This document shows positions 47,334 to 56,851 of a DNA stretch of 64,000 bases, piece by piece (positions within the stretch are counted from its first letter, which is position 1; each line of letters opens with the position of its first letter). Below the pieces are notes generated by a model that had not been told where the DNA came from, made no database searches, and was given only the letters and a program-made list of their open reading frames with translations. The stretch covers positions 2,294,001 to 2,358,000 of the forward strand of contig NZ_CP013378.1 in NCBI RefSeq assembly GCF_001718415.1, written 5' to 3'. The stretch is from Burkholderia pseudomultivorans (GTDB lineage Bacteria > Pseudomonadota > Gammaproteobacteria > Burkholderiales > Burkholderiaceae). The position numbers and the translations under genes are program-made.

Positions 47334-48056
47334 TCAATTCGCGAGCAGCAGGAAGATCGCGGGGCGCTTGTGCAGATTCGGCGCAGGCGCCTTTTTCCAT
47401 TCTGCGGCCGTGCGGCTCGCGATCGTCTCGGTCGCCAGCGTCAGGTCGGCCGCGACGCAGATCTGCGTCGACGGCGCGCAGGTCGCGACGAGCGTGTCGA
47501 GCATTGCCTGGTTCCGGTACGGCGTCTCGATGAAGATCTGCGTCTGGCGTGCCTTGCGCGACAGCTGCTCCAGCTCGCGCAGGCGCTTCGCGCGCGCGGC
47601 GGCGTCGACCGGCAGGTAGCCGTTGAACGCGAAGCTCTGGCCGTTCAGACCCGACGCCATCAGCGCCAGCAGGATCGAGCTCGGCCCGACGAGCGGCACG
47701 ACCTTCACGCCGCGCTCGTGCGCGCGGCGCACCAGCAGCGCACCGGGATCGGCGACGGCCGGGCAGCCGGCCTCCGACACCAGCCCCGCATCCGCGCCGG
47801 CCAGCACCGGCGCGAGCAGCCGGTCGATCTCGCCGGCCGGCGTGTTCACGTTCAGCTCGCGGATCTCGATTTCCTGGATCGGCCGCGTCGTGCCGATCTT
47901 CTTCAGGAACGCGCGGGTCGTCTTCGCATTCTCGCCGATGTAGTAGCCGAGCGTGCCGGCGCGCGCCTGCACGGCTGCCGGCAGCACGGCGGCGAGCATC
48001 GCGTCGTCGCCTTCGCCGAGCGTGTTCGGGACGAGGTACAGCGTGCCGGCGGTCAT
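47334..48056 (-). CDS. SAM-dependent methyltransferase, tetrapyrrole/RsmI family
   Basis: 240 aa. TLYLVPNTLGEGDDAMLAAVLP opens the RsmI-like (tetrapyrrole methylase) fold, with LVSEAGCPAVADPGALLVRRAHERGVKVVPLVGPSSILLAL in the middle. RsmI methylates C1402 of 16S rRNA, but this is a shorter relative whose target is unsure. The 4-bp ATGA overlap with the Maf gene indicates coupled translation. Confidence 0.85.
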   Translation of the reverse strand: MTAGTLYLVPNTLGEGDDAMLAAVLPAAVQARAGTLGYYIGENAKTTRAFLKKIGTTRPIQEIEIRELNVNTPAGEIDRLLAPVLAGADAGLVSEAGCPAVADPGALLVRRAHERGVKVVPLVGPSSILLALMASGLNGQSFAFNGYLPVDAAARAKRLRELEQLSRKARQTQIFIETPYRNQAMLDTLVATCAPSTQICVAADLTLATETIASRTAAEWKKAPAPNLHKRPAIFLLLAN

Positions 48057-48682
48057 GCGCGTGCTCCCGGGGCGGCAAACAGCGGATAGCCCGCGGCGCG
48101 CAGCATCCGCGTGAGCGCGATCAGCGGCAGGCCGACCAGCGCGGTCGGGTCGTTCGAGTCGATCGCGTCGAGCAGCGCGATGCCGAGCCCTTCGGACTTC
48201 GCGCTGCCGGCGACGTCGTACGGGGTTTCCGCGCGCAGGTAGGCGTCGAGTTCGGCTTCGGGCAGCGTGCGAAAGCGCACGCGCGTGACGACGTCCTCGG
48301 TCTGCGCTTCGCCGGTGCGGCTGTCGTACAGGCAGAGCGCGCTGTGGAATTCGACCTCGCGGCCCTGCATCGACACGAGCTGCGCGAGCGCGCGTTCGTG
48401 CGTGCCGGGCTTGCCGATCTGCAGCCCGTCGAAGGTCGCGACCTGGTCCGACCCGATCACGAGCACGCCGTCCGGCGCGTCGACCGTCGCGGCGACGGCG
48501 CGCGCCTTCGCGCCGGCCAGGCGCAGCGCGGTCGCGGCGGGCGTTTCGCCGTCGAGCGGGGTTTCGTCGAGGTCGGGCGACACGACGTCGAACGGTACGG
48601 CGAGGCGCTCGAGCAGCGCGCGGCGGTAGCGGGAACTGGAGGCGAGAATCAGCCGCGGCGGGCGGCAAACGGTATCCGGCAT
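48053..48682 (-). CDS. Maf-like nucleotide pyrophosphatase (YceF type)
   Basis: 209 aa. The Maf fold is seen in LILASSSRYRRALLERL, VLVIGSDQVATFDGLQIGKPGTHERA and VAGSAKSEGLGIALLDAIDSNDPTALVGLPL. YceF-type members hydrolyse 7-methyl-GTP and other modified NTPs as house-cleaning enzymes. It runs opposite to the yceD-rpmF-plsX cluster that follows, whereas in E. coli the yceF gene lies just upstream of yceD and points away from it. Confidence 0.9.
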   Translation of the reverse strand: MPDTVCRPPRLILASSSRYRRALLERLAVPFDVVSPDLDETPLDGETPAATALRLAGAKARAVAATVDAPDGVLVIGSDQVATFDGLQIGKPGTHERALAQLVSMQGREVEFHSALCLYDSRTGEAQTEDVVTRVRFRTLPEAELDAYLRAETPYDVAGSAKSEGLGIALLDAIDSNDPTALVGLPLIALTRMLRAAGYPLFAAPGARA

Positions 48683-48745
48683 GGTCGGTTGGATCGGTGA
48701 GTCGTCGGGGCTTGCGCGGGGTTGCGCGGACGCAAGCTTAAGTGA

Positions 48746-48774
48746 TTGACTGAAAAAGGTAAAACAGGTATGCT
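48746..48774 (+). promoter_or_regulatory. Sigma-70-like promoter for yceD-rpmF
   Basis: TTGACT (48746-48751), spacer of 17 bases, TATGCT (48769-48774). It is about 100 bp before the yceD start, in a gap between divergent genes. Confidence 0.75.
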
Positions 48775-48876
48775 TTCCCGCTTTTCATCGGCAGGCTCTG
48801 TTGAAGCGCCTGTCGAGTCTTCGGAAGTATGCGGCGCCAGGCCGGATCCGGATGTCACCCTGAAGCAGGAGCGCAC

Positions 48877-49512
48877 ATGAACACTTCTTCTGGCAAACCT
48901 GCGGCATCGCTCGATCCGCACGCGGTCGACCTGTTCGAGTTTGCTCGCAGCGGGCGGCAGGCCGCCGGCGCGGTGCACCTTTCGCAACTGCCGCGCATGT
49001 TGAACGAAGTGCCGGCGGACGCGCCCGATCGCGACACGGTCTTCACCTGGCAGGCGGAAGGGTTCACCCAGAAGGAGCTGCAGGACGACGGCACCGAAGG
49101 GCAGCAGCCGTATCTGCGCCTCGCGCTGCACGGCCACGCATGGCTCACGTGCCAGCGCTGCATGGCCCCGTACGATCAGGCGTTCGACGTCGACATGGTG
49201 TACCGGATCGTTGCGACCGAAGAAGAAGCCGAGGAATTTCCGCTCGACGACGATGAAGCCGATGTGATCGTGGGCTCGCGCCAGTTCGATCTCGTCGACT
49301 TGATCGAGGAGGAGTTGCTGCTTTCGCTGCCGCTCGTGCCCAAGCACGAGGTTTGCCCGGCGGTTCACGAAAGCCTCGTGTCGGGTGCGAGCGGTCCCAC
49401 GGAGGAGGCGGATGAAGAATCCGGCGAAACCGGGGACGAAGGCAAACGGCCGAATCCGTTCGCAGCGCTGGAAGCGTTGAAGAAGGACGGGGACGGCAGC
49501 AAGAAACACTAA
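48877..49512 (+). CDS. yceD: YceD-family (DUF177) protein
   Basis: 211 aa. DUF177 core: LALHGHAWLTCQRCMAPYDQAFDVDM with the CQRC pair, and DLVDLIEEELLLSLPLVPKHEVC with a third Cys. The family is linked to 23S rRNA accumulation and lies almost always upstream of rpmF, as here. The N-terminal extension and the acidic C-terminus (EEADEESGETGDEG) are longer than in E. coli. AGGAG precedes the ATG. Confidence 0.9.
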   Translation: MNTSSGKPAASLDPHAVDLFEFARSGRQAAGAVHLSQLPRMLNEVPADAPDRDTVFTWQAEGFTQKELQDDGTEGQQPYLRLALHGHAWLTCQRCMAPYDQAFDVDMVYRIVATEEEAEEFPLDDDEADVIVGSRQFDLVDLIEEELLLSLPLVPKHEVCPAVHESLVSGASGPTEEADEESGETGDEGKRPNPFAALEALKKDGDGSKKH

Positions 49513-49610
49513 GCAGTTGTGGCGCGGGAAGGCGTAAGGGCCGTGGGGCCAGGGTAGTCAAGCGCCGGATCGGGCTGTGTTAGAATCCGGAAAATTTTTA
49601 GGAGTTAGTC

Positions 49611-49790
49611 ATGGCAGTCCAGCAAAACAAGAAGTCGCCGTCGAAGCGCGGCATGCACCGTTCGCACGATTTCCTGACGGCAGCGCCGCTGGCAGTCGAG
49701 CCGAGCACGGGTGAAGTGCACCTGCGTCACCACGTCAGCCCGAACGGCTACTACCGCGGCAAGAAAGTCGTCAAGACGAAGAACGACTAA
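49611..49790 (+). CDS. rpmF: 50S ribosomal protein L32
   Basis: 59 aa, too short to be noticed in a length-limited frame search. It begins [20 protein letters not shown] and continues with [17 protein letters not shown], typical of bL32. The ATG at 49611 follows TAGGAG. The stop is TAA at 49788-49790. A TAGAAT -10-like match lies at 49581-49586, but its -35 is weak. Confidence 0.96.
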
Positions 49791-49866
49791 GCGTCAAGTC
49801 ACGCGTTGCGCGCTACGATGCTCGTTCGCGTGACAAGTGGTTCGCTTGACACTTTCCTGGCGCAAC

Positions 49867-49896
49867 AAAAAGGCGGCATTCAACTGCCGCTTTTTT
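49867..49896 (+). terminator. Terminator between rpmF and plsX
   Basis: GCGGCA (49873-49878) pairs with TGCCGC (49885-49890), with A/T extensions and six T. It ends 24 bp before plsX. Termination may be partial because plsX needs expression too. Confidence 0.85.
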
Positions 49897-49919
49897 GTGC
49901 CTGAAATTCGTCGCATTCC

Positions 49920-51026
49920 ATGACAGTAAAGCTCACAATCGATTGCATGGGAGGCGACCACGGCCCGTCCGTGACCGTTCCCGCGGCAGTCAAGTTCGTT
50001 CGTGCGCATCCCGATGCGCACCTGATGCTCGTCGGCATCGAAGGCGCGATTCGCGCCCAGCTCAAGAAGCTGAAAGCCCTCGACGATCCCGCGCTGACCA
50101 TCGTGCCCGCCACCGAAGTCGTGGCGATGGACGATCCTGTCGAAGTCGCGCTGCGCAAGAAGAAGGATTCTTCGATGCGCGTCGCGCTGAACCACGTGAA
50201 GGACGGCGCGGCCCAGGCCTGCATCTCCGCCGGCAATACCGGCGCGCTGATGGCCGTTTCCCGTTACGTACTCAAGACGCTGCCCGGCATCGAGCGGCCC
50301 GCGATCGCGTTCGCGCTGCCGAACCCGACCGGCTACACGATGATGCTGGACCTCGGCGCGAACGTCGACTGCGAGCCGCAGCATCTGCTGCAGTTCGCGG
50401 AGATGGGGCATGCGCTCGTGGCCGCGCTCGAAGGCAAGGAGCGGCCGACGATCGGTCTGCTCAACATCGGCGAAGAGGTCATCAAGGGCAACGAGACGAT
50501 CAAGCGCGCCGGCGAGCTGCTGCGCGCGAGTACGCTGAATTTCCGCGGCAACGTCGAAGGCAACGACATCTACAAGGGCACGGTCGACGTGATCGTCTGC
50601 GACGGCTTCGTCGGCAACGTCGCGCTGAAGACGTCGGAAGGGCTCGCGCAGATGCTGTCCGACATCATCCGCGAGGAGTTCGGCCGCTCGCTGCTGTCGA
50701 AGCTGATGGCGCTGCTCGCGCTGCCGGTCCTGATGCGTTTCAAGAAGCGCGTCGACCACCGCCAGTACAATGGCGCGGCGCTGCTGGGGCTCAGGAGCCT
50801 CGTGATCAAGAGCCACGGTTCCGCCGATGCCTACGCGTTTGAGTGGGCAATCAAACGCGGGTATGATGCCGTCAAAAACGGCGTGCTGGAGCGCCTCGCG
50901 CGCGCGATGGCGGACAATTCGGCGTCGCTCGGCGACGGCGAGCCCGACCCGGGCAGCGCGGGCCAGACGAGCCCGGCCGCAGGCCACCACGCCGAACCTT
51001 CCGCTGCGCAATCCTCTAAAGCATAA
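49920..51026 (+). CDS. plsX: Phosphate acyltransferase PlsX
   Basis: 368 aa. It makes acyl-phosphate from acyl-ACP for membrane phospholipid synthesis. Conserved blocks are [45 protein letters not shown] and [19 protein letters not shown]. The stop codon abuts the fabH ATG. There is a short disordered C-terminal tail. It starts the fab cluster after the rpmF terminator. Confidence 0.95.
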   Translation: MTVKLTIDCMGGDHGPSVTVPAAVKFVRAHPDAHLMLVGIEGAIRAQLKKLKALDDPALTIVPATEVVAMDDPVEVALRKKKDSSMRVALNHVKDGAAQACISAGNTGALMAVSRYVLKTLPGIERPAIAFALPNPTGYTMMLDLGANVDCEPQHLLQFAEMGHALVAALEGKERPTIGLLNIGEEVIKGNETIKRAGELLRASTLNFRGNVEGNDIYKGTVDVIVCDGFVGNVALKTSEGLAQMLSDIIREEFGRSLLSKLMALLALPVLMRFKKRVDHRQYNGAALLGLRSLVIKSHGSADAYAFEWAIKRGYDAVKNGVLERLARAMADNSASLGDGEPDPGSAGQTSPAAGHHAEPSAAQSSKA

Positions 51027-52016
51027 ATGGCCCAATCGACTCTCTATTCCCGCGTGCTCGGCACGGGCAGCTACCTGCCGCCCGACCGTGTCACGAACCA
51101 GCAGCTCACCGATCGTCTCGCGCAGGAAGGCATCGAGACGAGCGATGAATGGATCGTCGCGCGCACCGGCATCCACGCGCGCCATTTCGCCGCACCGGAC
51201 GTCACGACGAGCGATCTGGCGCTCGAGGCATCGCGTCGCGCGATCGAGGCTGCCGGCATCGATCCGCAGTCGATCGACCTGATCATCGTCGCGACTTCGA
51301 CCCCCGATTTCGTGTTCCCGAGCACCGCATGCCTGCTGCAGAACAAGCTCGGCATCAAGAACGGCGGCGCGGCATTCGACGTGCAGGCCGTGTGCTCGGG
51401 TTTTGCGTATGCGATGGCGACGGCCGACAGCTTCATCCGCAGCGGCCAGCACCGCACGGCGCTCGTGATCGGCGCCGAGACGTTCTCCCGGATTCTCGAC
51501 TTCAAGGACCGCACGACCTGCGTGCTGTTCGGCGACGGCGCGGGCGCGGTGATCCTGTCCGCATCGGAAGAGCCGGGCGTGCTCGGCAGCGCGCTGCACG
51601 CGGACGGCAGCTATTCGCACATCCTGTGCACGCCGGGCAACGTGAACCGCGGCGTGATCGACGGCAGCGCCTTCCTGCACATGGATGGGCAGGCCGTGTT
51701 CAAGCTCGCGGTCAACGTGCTCGAGAAAGTCGCGATCGAGGCGCTCGCGAAGGCGAATCTCGCGCCCGAGCAGATCGACTGGCTGATCCCGCACCAGGCC
51801 AACATCCGCATCATGACCAGCACCTGCCGCAAGCTCGGCCTGCCGCAGGAGCGCATGGTCGTGACGGTCGGCGAGCACGGCAACACATCGGCTGCGTCGA
51901 TCCCGCTCGCACTCGACGCCGCGGTGCGCGACGGCCGCATCCAGCGCGGCCAGCACGTGCTGATCGAAGGCGTCGGCGGCGGCTTTACCTGGGGCGCATC
52001 GGTCTTCCGCTACTGA
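51027..52016 (+). CDS. fabH: 3-oxoacyl-ACP synthase III
   Basis: 329 aa. It starts fatty-acid synthesis by condensing acetyl-CoA with malonyl-ACP. The catalytic Cys123 is in [14 protein letters not shown]. The His and Asn of the triad appear in [12 protein letters not shown] and [16 protein letters not shown]. The start ATG touches the plsX stop. No ribosome site is needed beyond coupling. Confidence 0.96.
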   Translation: MAQSTLYSRVLGTGSYLPPDRVTNQQLTDRLAQEGIETSDEWIVARTGIHARHFAAPDVTTSDLALEASRRAIEAAGIDPQSIDLIIVATSTPDFVFPSTACLLQNKLGIKNGGAAFDVQAVCSGFAYAMATADSFIRSGQHRTALVIGAETFSRILDFKDRTTCVLFGDGAGAVILSASEEPGVLGSALHADGSYSHILCTPGNVNRGVIDGSAFLHMDGQAVFKLAVNVLEKVAIEALAKANLAPEQIDWLIPHQANIRIMTSTCRKLGLPQERMVVTVGEHGNTSAASIPLALDAAVRDGRIQRGQHVLIEGVGGGFTWGASVFRY

Positions 52017-52099
52017 TCCGCCGCGCGCGCGTCGCGCGCGCATTCCCACGCGGCGCGCCGTTCGCGCGCGCCGTTCGAACCGATTCAATTGGGGACGAT

Positions 52100-53032
52100 A
52101 TGAAATTTGCATTCGTTTTTCCGGGGCAGGGCTCGCAGTCGGTCGGCATGCTCAACGCATTCGCCGATCTGGCCGTGGTGCGCGAGACGCTCCAGGAAGC
52201 GTCCGATGCGCTCAACCAGGACCTCGGCAAGCTGATCGCCGAAGGTCCGGCCGAAGAACTGAATCTCACCACCAACACCCAGCCCGTGATGCTGACGGCC
52301 GCGTATGCGTGCTACCGCGCGTGGCAGCAGGCGGGCGGCCCGGCGCCGTCGATCGTCGCGGGCCACAGCCTCGGCGAATACACGGCGCTCGTCGCCGCGG
52401 GCGCGATCGCGTTCCGCGACGCGGTGCCGCTCGTGCGGTTCCGCGCGCAGGCGATGCAGACGGCCGTGCCGGTCGGCCAGGGCGGCATGGCCGCGATCCT
52501 CGGCCTCGACGACGACACGGTGCGCGCGGTCTGCGCGGAAGCGTCGAGCGAAGGCGTCGTGGAGGCGGTCAACTTCAACGCGCCGGCGCAGGTCGTGATC
52601 GCGGGCGCGAAGGCGGCCGTCGAGAAGGCCTGCGAAGTCGCGAAGGCGAAGGGCGCGAAGCGCGCGCTGCCGCTGCCGGTGTCGGCGCCGTTCCATTCGT
52701 CGCTGCTGAAGCCGGCGTCGGATCAGCTGCGCGACTATCTCGCCAGCGTCGACGTGAAGGCGCCGCAGATTCCGGTGGTCAACAATATCGACGTCGCGGT
52801 GGTCGCCGATCCGGCCGCGATCAAGGATGCGCTGGTGCGCCAGGCCGCAGGTCCGGTGCGCTGGGTCGAATGCGTGCAGCACATCGCGGGCACGGGCGTC
52901 ACGCACGTGATCGAGTGCGGCCCGGGCAAGGTGCTCGCCGGCCTGACGAAGCGCATCGACGGCAACCTGACGGGCGCGTCGGTGTTCGACCCGGCGTCGC
53001 TCGACGAAGCGCTCAAGCTGGCGACCGCGTAA
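52100..53032 (+). CDS. fabD: Malonyl-CoA:ACP transacylase
   Basis: 310 aa. Catalytic Ser90 is in VAGHSLGEYTALVAAG and the partner His in PVSAPFHSSLL. FVFPGQGSQSVGML opens the fold. It loads malonyl groups on ACP. GGGGACG before the ATG is the ribosome site; an upstream frame would include GC-rich spacer and was rejected. Confidence 0.96.
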   Translation: MKFAFVFPGQGSQSVGMLNAFADLAVVRETLQEASDALNQDLGKLIAEGPAEELNLTTNTQPVMLTAAYACYRAWQQAGGPAPSIVAGHSLGEYTALVAAGAIAFRDAVPLVRFRAQAMQTAVPVGQGGMAAILGLDDDTVRAVCAEASSEGVVEAVNFNAPAQVVIAGAKAAVEKACEVAKAKGAKRALPLPVSAPFHSSLLKPASDQLRDYLASVDVKAPQIPVVNNIDVAVVADPAAIKDALVRQAAGPVRWVECVQHIAGTGVTHVIECGPGKVLAGLTKRIDGNLTGASVFDPASLDEALKLATA

Positions 53033-53068
53033 CGCGGCGCCGTTCCACCAGAGACGGATATTCGATTC

Positions 53069-53818
53069 ATGGAAAAGACTCTCGATAAACAGGTTGCGAT
53101 CGTGACCGGCGCATCGCGCGGCATCGGCCGGGCGATCGCGCTCGAACTGGCGCGCGCGGGCGCGACGGTGATCGGCACGGCGACGAGCGAGTCGGGCGCA
53201 GCCGCGATCACCGCGGCGTTCGCGGAAGCGGGCGTGACGGGCCGCGGCGCGGTGCTGAACGTCAACGACGCGGCGGCGGCCGAAGCGCTGATCGACGCGA
53301 CCGTGAAGGAGTTCGGCGCGCTGCACGTGCTCGTCAACAACGCCGGCATCACGCAGGACCAACTCGCGATGCGGATGAAGGACGAGGACTGGGACGCGGT
53401 GATCGACACCAACCTGAAGTCGGTGTTCCGCCTGTCGCGCGCGGTGCTGCGCCCGATGATGAAGGCGCGCGGCGGCCGCATCATCAACATCACGTCGGTG
53501 GTCGGCTCGGCCGGCAACCCGGGCCAGGCGAACTACGCGGCCGCGAAGGCCGGCGTCGCGGGCATGACGCGCGCGCTCGCACGCGAGATCGGCAGCCGCG
53601 GCATCACCGTGAACTGCGTCGCGCCGGGCTTCATCGACACCGACATGACGAAGACGCTGCCGGAAGAACAGCAGGCCGCGCTCAAGACCCAGATTCCGCT
53701 CGGCCGCCTCGGCAGCCCGGAGGACATCGCCCATGCCGTCGCGTTCCTCGCATCGCCGCAGGCCGGTTACATTACCGGCACGACGCTGCACGTGAACGGC
53801 GGCATGTACATGTCGTAA
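53069..53818 (+). CDS. fabG: 3-oxoacyl-ACP reductase
   Basis: 249 aa short-chain dehydrogenase. NADPH motif TGASRGIGRAIALELARAGA, then NNAGITQDQLAMRM, active site Tyr/Lys in GNPGQANYAAAKAGVAGMTR, and an N-terminal start MEKTLDKQVAIV. It reduces beta-ketoacyl-ACP. It follows fabD by 36 bp; acpP is 144 bp downstream. Confidence 0.96.
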   Translation: MEKTLDKQVAIVTGASRGIGRAIALELARAGATVIGTATSESGAAAITAAFAEAGVTGRGAVLNVNDAAAAEALIDATVKEFGALHVLVNNAGITQDQLAMRMKDEDWDAVIDTNLKSVFRLSRAVLRPMMKARGGRIINITSVVGSAGNPGQANYAAAKAGVAGMTRALAREIGSRGITVNCVAPGFIDTDMTKTLPEEQQAALKTQIPLGRLGSPEDIAHAVAFLASPQAGYITGTTLHVNGGMYMS

Positions 53819-53962
53819 GGATTTTCGTTTACCATCCGCGCCGTGCCCCGTTTTTCAGGCGGGTCGGCGCTTGATCGACCATCAGGCCAACGCGCGTTTT
53901 GCCTTCAGCAAACCTGATAAAATGCGCGCACTTGTAAAACTGAACTTTCCCTCGGAGGGGTA

Positions 53963-54202
53963 ATGGACAACATCGAACAACGTGTCAAGAAGATCGTCGC
54001 CGAACAACTGGGCGTCGCGGAAGCCGAGATCAAGAACGAAGCTTCGTTCGTGAACGACCTGGGCGCCGACTCGCTCGACACCGTCGAACTGGTGATGGCT
54101 CTCGAAGACGAGTTCGGCATGGAAATTCCGGACGAGGAAGCGGAGAAGATCACGACGGTTCAGCAAGCGATCGACTACGCTCGCGCGAACGTCAAGGCGT
54201 AA
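53963..54202 (+). CDS. acpP: Acyl carrier protein
   Basis: 79 aa, acidic. The phosphopantetheine site is Ser37 in [10 protein letters not shown]. The strong ribosome site GGAGGGG before the ATG and high-use codons fit a very abundant protein. Its own promoter may lie in the 144-bp gap before it. A competing-hairpin leader follows it before fabF. Confidence 0.97.
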
Positions 54203-54285
54203 GCGCAGCGCGCTTGTCCGCCACGTCGCCGCGATTTTCGCGTTTGACGCGCCATCCTGCCGGCATTCGCGCCGGACGGGCTAAC

Positions 54286-54337
54286 AGCCACAGGGCTCGC
54301 AGGGCTGATTCCTGTGGCCACTGTGGCTTTTGTTTTT
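54286..54337 (+). promoter_or_regulatory. Competing hairpins and T-rich stretch between acpP and fabF
   Basis: GCCACAGG (54287-54294) is perfectly complementary to CCTGTGGC (54311-54318). The same left arm, AGCCACAG (54286-54293), also pairs with CTGTGGCT (54321-54328), directly followed by TTTTGTTTTT. Only one pairing can form at a time, so it looks like a terminator with an alternative fold. It ends 26 bp before the fabF GTG. Confidence 0.6.
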
Positions 54338-54362
54338 GTCATCCAATGGAAAAGAGGTTACC

Positions 54363-55595
54363 GTGAGCCGCCGTCGTGTTGTCGTTACAGGCCTGGGGCT
54401 GATTTCGCCTGTTGGCAATAATGTTGCCGACGGCTGGGCCAATCTCGTCGCCGGCAAGTCCGGTATCGCCACCGTCACCAAGTTCGATGCGTCGAACCTC
54501 GCCTGCCATTTCGCGGGCGAAGTGAAGGGTTTCAGCGCCGAGGAGTACATCCCGGCGAAGGAAGCCCGCAACATGGATACGTTCATCCATTACGGCATCG
54601 CGGCCGGCGTCCAGGCGCTGAAGGACAGCGGGCTGGAAGTGACCGAAGCCAATGCGGAGCGCATCGGCGTGCTGGTCGGCTCGGGCATCGGCGGCCTGCC
54701 GATGATCGAGGACACGCACCAGACCTACGTCGATCGCGGCGCGCGCCGCATTTCGCCGTTCTTCGTGCCGGGTTCGATCATCAACATGATCTCGGGCCAC
54801 CTGAGCATCATGTTCGGCCTGAAGGGCCCGAACCTCGGCGCCGTGACGGCGTGCACGACCGGCCTGCACAGCATCGGCCTCGCGGCGCGCCTGATCCAGG
54901 CCGGCGACGCCGACGTGATGGTCGCGGGCGGCGCCGAATCGACGGTGTCGCCGCTCGGCATCGGTGGTTTCGCCGCGGCTCGCGCGCTGTCGACCCGCAA
55001 CGACGATCCGGCCACCGCGTCCCGTCCGTGGGACAAGGACCGCGACGGCTTCGTGCTGGGCGAAGGCTCCGGCGTGATGGTGCTCGAAGAGTACGAAGCG
55101 GCGAAGGCGCGCGGCGCGAAGATCTACGCGGAAGTCGCGGGCTTCGGCATGACCGGCGACGCGTACCACATGACCGCGCCGAACATGGACGGCCCGCGCC
55201 GCTGCATGGTCGCGGCGCTGCGCGACGCCGGCGTGAACCCGGACGAGGTCCAGTACCTGAACGCGCACGGCACGTCGACGCCGCTGGGCGACAAGAACGA
55301 GTCCGACGCGGTGAAGGCGGCCTTCGGCGAGCATGCGTACAAGATGGTCGTGAACTCGACGAAGTCGATGACGGGTCACCTGCTGGGTGGCGCGGGCGGC
55401 CTCGAGTCGGTGTTCTCGGTGCTGGCGCTGCACAACAACGTGTCGCCGCCGACCATCAACATCTTCAACCAGGACCCGGAGTGCGATCTCGATTACTGCG
55501 CGAACACCGCGCGTGACATGAAGATCGACGTCGCCGTGAAGAACAACTTCGGCTTCGGCGGGACCAACGGCACGCTGGTGTTCAAGCGCGTCTGA
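54363..55595 (+). CDS. fabF: 3-oxoacyl-ACP synthase II
   Basis: 410 aa. The catalytic Cys is in [14 protein letters not shown] and the two His in [14 protein letters not shown] and [13 protein letters not shown]. It elongates acyl chains, including the temperature-linked C16:1 to C18:1 step. GTG start at 54363 with AAAGAGG; the upstream in-frame codon at 54330 gives a leader lacking homology. Confidence 0.96.
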   Translation: MSRRRVVVTGLGLISPVGNNVADGWANLVAGKSGIATVTKFDASNLACHFAGEVKGFSAEEYIPAKEARNMDTFIHYGIAAGVQALKDSGLEVTEANAERIGVLVGSGIGGLPMIEDTHQTYVDRGARRISPFFVPGSIINMISGHLSIMFGLKGPNLGAVTACTTGLHSIGLAARLIQAGDADVMVAGGAESTVSPLGIGGFAAARALSTRNDDPATASRPWDKDRDGFVLGEGSGVMVLEEYEAAKARGAKIYAEVAGFGMTGDAYHMTAPNMDGPRRCMVAALRDAGVNPDEVQYLNAHGTSTPLGDKNESDAVKAAFGEHAYKMVVNSTKSMTGHLLGGAGGLESVFSVLALHNNVSPPTINIFNQDPECDLDYCANTARDMKIDVAVKNNFGFGGTNGTLVFKRV

Positions 55596-55607
55596 CGCCG
55601 CAATCGC

Positions 55608-56072
55608 TTGACGAGTCCATTCGATGCTCCGGCCGGGCGCCCGCAGTGCTTTGCATTGCGGGCCTCGGCCGTGTCGTATCTCGTGCTGGCCGTGTTCGTC
55701 GCGGCCGCTGCCGTGTCGGTGCACCTGTTCTGCGCGCCGCGCGCGGGGGCGCTGACTGGCGCGTGCGTCGCGGCCGCGACGGCTGCGCTGCTCGCGATGG
55801 GTGCGGCCCGCGCGTGCGCGCGGCGGCTGCCGGCCGAGTTGCGGATCGATGCGTTCGGGGAAGTCGCGGCGTTTGGCCGCACCGGGCGGCTGCTTGCCCG
55901 GGGCCGCGTGACGGGCCATGCGCACTGGAGCAGCCTGCTGCTCGTGCTGACGGTCGGGCAGGGCGCCCGGCGGGCGCGGCCGCTGCTGATTCCGGCCGAT
56001 GCGCTCGACGCCGCGTCGTTCAGCGCGCTCGCGGTGCTCGCGCGAACCGCGGGCCGGGCCGGGCGCGCATGA
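55608..56072 (+). CDS. YgfX-like small membrane protein ahead of rpoE
   Basis: 154 aa with two close membrane helices in the first 65 residues (SAVSYLVLAVFVAAAAVSVHLF and LTGACVAAATAALLAMGAA). A cytoplasmic part follows (ELRIDAFGEVAAFGRTGRLLARGRVTGH, then LLVLTVGQGARRARPLLIPADALDAASF). This order (two helices, then a small beta domain) fits the YgfX family. It begins with TTG at 55608, twelve bases after fabF. The location directly before rpoE is conserved in Burkholderia. Function is unknown. Confidence 0.65.
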   Translation: MTSPFDAPAGRPQCFALRASAVSYLVLAVFVAAAAVSVHLFCAPRAGALTGACVAAATAALLAMGAARACARRLPAELRIDAFGEVAAFGRTGRLLARGRVTGHAHWSSLLLVLTVGQGARRARPLLIPADALDAASFSALAVLARTAGRAGRA

Positions 56073-56163
56073 CGGCGCGGCTGTTACGGGTCGTAATCAG
56101 CGGCCGGCGCGGGAACGCTACAATAGCGCTCCGCGTTGCATCCCTAGTTAACGGATTTGTCAG

Positions 56164-56763
56164 GTGAGTGAAAAAGAAATCGATCAGGCTCTGGTCGAGC
56201 GCGTACAGAAGGGCGACAAGGCGGCGTTCGAACTCCTGGTCTCCAAATACCACCGCAAGATCATCCGGCTGATCTCGCGCCTCGTGCGGGATCCCGCCGA
56301 GGTCGAGGATGTGGCCCAGGACGCGTTCATCAAGGCGTATCGTGCGCTGCCGCAATTTCGCGGCGAGTCCGCGTTCTACACGTGGTTGTACCGGATTGCC
56401 GTCAATACGGCGAAGAACTACCTTGCGACGCAGGGTCGCCGGGCGCCGACCTCCACCGAGGCCGATGCCGAGGAAGCGGAAACTTTCTCCGACGCAGACC
56501 AACTAAGGGATATCAACACGCCTGAGTCGATGTTGATGAGCAAGCAGATTGCCGAGACGGTCAACACTGCAATGGCCGCCTTGCCCGAGGAATTGCGCCA
56601 GGCGATCACGCTGCGCGAGATCGAAGGGCTGAGCTACGAGGAAATCGCGGAAATGATGGGCTGTCCGATCGGGACGGTCCGGTCGCGAATTTTCCGGGCG
56701 CGCGAGGCAATCGCTGCGAAATTGCGTCCGCTGCTCGATACGCCTGAAGGCAAGCGCTGGTAA
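56164..56763 (+). CDS. rpoE: Envelope-stress sigma factor RpoE
   Basis: 199 aa ECF sigma of the RpoE/AlgU group. Region 2 is KYHRKIIRLISRLVRDPAEVEDVAQDAFIKAYRALPQFRGESAFYTWLYRIAVNTAKNYL, and region 4 contains LPEELRQAITLREIEGLSYEEIAEMMGCPIGTVRSRIFRAREAI. The start is GTG. A TACAAT element at 56119-56124 may be the -10 of its promoter. It is controlled by RseA, encoded next. Confidence 0.96.
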   Translation: MSEKEIDQALVERVQKGDKAAFELLVSKYHRKIIRLISRLVRDPAEVEDVAQDAFIKAYRALPQFRGESAFYTWLYRIAVNTAKNYLATQGRRAPTSTEADAEEAETFSDADQLRDINTPESMLMSKQIAETVNTAMAALPEELRQAITLREIEGLSYEEIAEMMGCPIGTVRSRIFRAREAIAAKLRPLLDTPEGKRW

Positions 56764-56851
56764 GCGCGACGCCGGGCGAACGACGCGGGTCGGGGTCTAG
56801 TTACGGATAGAGTCGTGAAGTCACGACGGGGTGTGCAAGATGGGGAGCATC

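Noticed and set aside
56100..56163. Sigma-E-type promoter ahead of rpoE
   Set aside because: GGGAACG near 56111 recalls the -35 element, but no matching -10 at the right distance was seen. Only a TACAAT match is noted.
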